In this document: positions 4,669 to 5,390 of the stretch, in pieces
How the letters are laid out: each line of letters begins with the position of its first letter
Numbering within the stretch: position 1 is the stretch's first letter
From: an uncultured Chloroflexota bacterium
Lineage (GTDB): Bacteria; Chloroflexota; Limnocylindria; Limnocylindrales; Limnocylindraceae
Length of the DNA stretch: 5,390 nucleotides
Assembly: GCA_903944295.1 (NCBI GenBank)
Contig: CAJARA010000108.1
Coordinates: forward strand, 1 to 5,390
Direction: 5' to 3'
Notes under the pieces: generated by a model
What the model saw: only the letters and a program-made list of their open reading frames with translations
What the model was told of the DNA's origin: nothing
Database searches by the model: none
Translations under genes and position numbers: made by a program

Positions 4669-4890
4669 TCAGTTCGCCTGCAGGTAGCCGACCAGCGAGA
4701 AAAGGACGAAGAGGACGACCAGCAGCACTGTGAATCGCATCAGCTGGCGCTCGATGCCGCGACGTGATCGATAGACGCTGGAGTCGCCACCGAAGGCGGA
4801 GCTAAGGCCAACACCGCGTGCCTGCATCAGGACGGCGATGATGAGGAAGACGCTCACGATAATCTGTCCAACTGCGAGGATCGGATTCAT
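4669..4890 (-). CDS. secG: SecG subunit of the SecYEG protein translocase
   Basis: This 73-residue membrane protein is the small accessory subunit of the SecYEG channel, which aids SecA-driven export across the cytoplasmic membrane. The usual SecG plan is clear: a first transmembrane helix (about 4-23), the conserved loop VLMQARGVGLSSAFGGDSS (20-38), a basic stretch YRSRRGIERQL (40-50) and a second helix (about 53-70). Length is normal for the short form. ATG 4890 is preceded by GGAGGT about three bases upstream, a good if slightly close Shine-Dalgarno sequence. It follows gpmI by 70 nt; secG is often found next to glycolytic genes such as tpiA and gpmI. It probably has its own promoter in that gap. 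Confidence 0.95.
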   Translation of the reverse strand: MNPILAVGQIIVSVFLIIAVLMQARGVGLSSAFGGDSSVYRSRRGIERQLMRFTVLLVVLFVLFSLVGYLQAN

Positions 4891-4945
4891 CTGACCTCCG
4901 AATGCATCTCTCGGTCACCCATATTAGGCGTACCCGCTCCGGTTC

Positions 4946-4954
4946 AGTGTAGCA
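4946..4954 (-). promoter_or_regulatory. Probable extended -10 promoter of secG
   Basis: The minus strand reads TGC-TACACT, the same nine bases as upstream of rpsF. Transcription would start near 4939, about 49 nt before the secG start. No convincing -35 is present; that region lies inside gpmI. A second -10-like sequence, TAATAT (4926-4921), lies downstream and is an alternative. Readthrough from gpmI is also possible. Confidence 0.4.
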
Positions 4955-4960
4955 TCCCCC

Positions 4961-5390
4961 CTACTTCCGCTCGCGCAGCAGCGAGCGGCCCGTGACACCC
5001 GCTGGAGCCGCGATCCCACTCAGTTCCGCGAGCGTTGGCAGGATGTCCGAGAGCTCACCCTCAGCGAGTTCCACGCCATCAGCCACATCGCCTGCGAGGA
5101 GGAGGGGGACCTTCATCGATGTATGGCTCGTGACGGGCTCTCCGTCTGCGGTCCGCATCGTGTCGGCGTTGCCATGGTCTCCGGTGATCACAAGGAGGGC
5201 GCCTGGGCGAGCGAGAGTGGCGGCGGCGATACGTCCAAGCGCAGCGTCCACCGCTTCGCACGCGCGCAGTGTCGCCTCCCAGTTGCCCGTGTGTCCGACC
5301 ATGTCTGGATTCGCAAAGTTCGCAACGATGAACTGCTCTTCGCCGCCTTCAATAGAAGCGACCACCGCGTCGGCAATCTCGGCGGCCCGC
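4961..5390 (-). CDS. gpmI: 2,3-bisphosphoglycerate-independent phosphoglycerate mutase, C-terminal part
   Basis: The frame is open through the window edge; 142 C-terminal residues of a protein normally about 510 long are visible. GpmI interconverts 3- and 2-phosphoglycerate in cytoplasmic glycolysis and gluconeogenesis through a phosphoserine enzyme with two Mn ions. Visible metal ligands, numbered in this fragment, are Asp29 and His33 in NPDMVGHTGN, Asp71 and His72 in ITGDHGNAD, and His89 in TSHTSMKVPLLL. The end, GVTGRSLL, is also characteristic. The phosphoserine and other ligands lie outside the window. A GTG near 5365 is not the start, because homology continues upstream of it (RAAEIADAV). 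No terminator is seen before secG. Confidence 0.96.
   Translation of the reverse strand, partial: RAAEIADAVVASIEGGEEQFIVANFANPDMVGHTGNWEATLRACEAVDAALGRIAAATLARPGALLVITGDHGNADTMRTADGEPVTSHTSMKVPLLLAGDVADGVELAEGELSDILPTLAELSGIAAPAGVTGRSLLRERK

Noticed and set aside
4921..4926. TAATAT on the minus strand as the main -10 of secG.
   Set aside because: No TG extension and only a poor -35 (CTGAAC at 15 nt); TGCTACACT, shared with the rpsF leader, is the better candidate, though this one is not excluded.
4961..5365. Phosphoglycerate mutase starting at the GTG at 5365.
   Set aside because: The frame stays open to the window edge and homologous sequence continues upstream, so the gene is cut by the window and does not start there.

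Overview
The window is GC-rich, dense bacterial chromosome with every recognisable gene on the minus strand, so it is transcribed from position 5390 towards 1. The gene content is housekeeping: gpmI (3' part), secG, an extracellular solute-binding protein, seven tRNA genes, rpsF-ssb-rpsR, a TauE/SafE-type permease and the first codons of one more gene. Protein style suggests a GC-rich, streamlined lineage. S18 is the cysteine-containing type, S6 has an acidic Ala-rich tail, SecG is a short two-helix form with an Actinobacteria/Chloroflexota-like loop, and all tRNAs encode CCA. My best guess is Chloroflexota (Limnocylindria-like), with Actinomycetota the main alternative. This is an impression from sequence, not a search result.

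Right part (5390-2959): the C-terminal ~142 residues of cofactor-independent phosphoglycerate mutase are followed after 70 nt by secG, and after 48 nt by a 553-residue family-5 solute-binding protein. No permease or ATPase partner lies in the window. The gpmI-secG pairing is common; the binding protein here has no lipobox cysteine.

Middle (2936-2145): a seven-gene tRNA array in transcription order Leu(CAG), Leu(GAG), Val(UAC), Phe(GAA), Gly(GCC), Gln(UUG), Cys(GCA). A plausible promoter for it overlaps the last codons of the solute-binding protein gene. A 123-nt gap between tRNA-Val and tRNA-Phe holds an imperfect hairpin.

Left part (2144-1): a probable extended -10 promoter and a structured leader precede rpsF-ssb-rpsR, the classic ribosome/replication operon. 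The leader can fold into a stem, a CCG-containing bulge and a hairpin, which fits the published description of the S6:S18 autoregulatory motif. A TauE/SafE-type permease begins 6 nt after rpsR and is probably translationally coupled to it. A further gene with a strong ribosome binding site starts at the window edge.

I see no mobile element, CRISPR array, integrase or phage gene, and nothing that amounts to a new defence or biosynthetic system. The most interesting signals are regulatory: the rpsF leader structure, a TGCTA-type extended -10 element at three transcription-unit starts, and two genes without a Shine-Dalgarno sequence.
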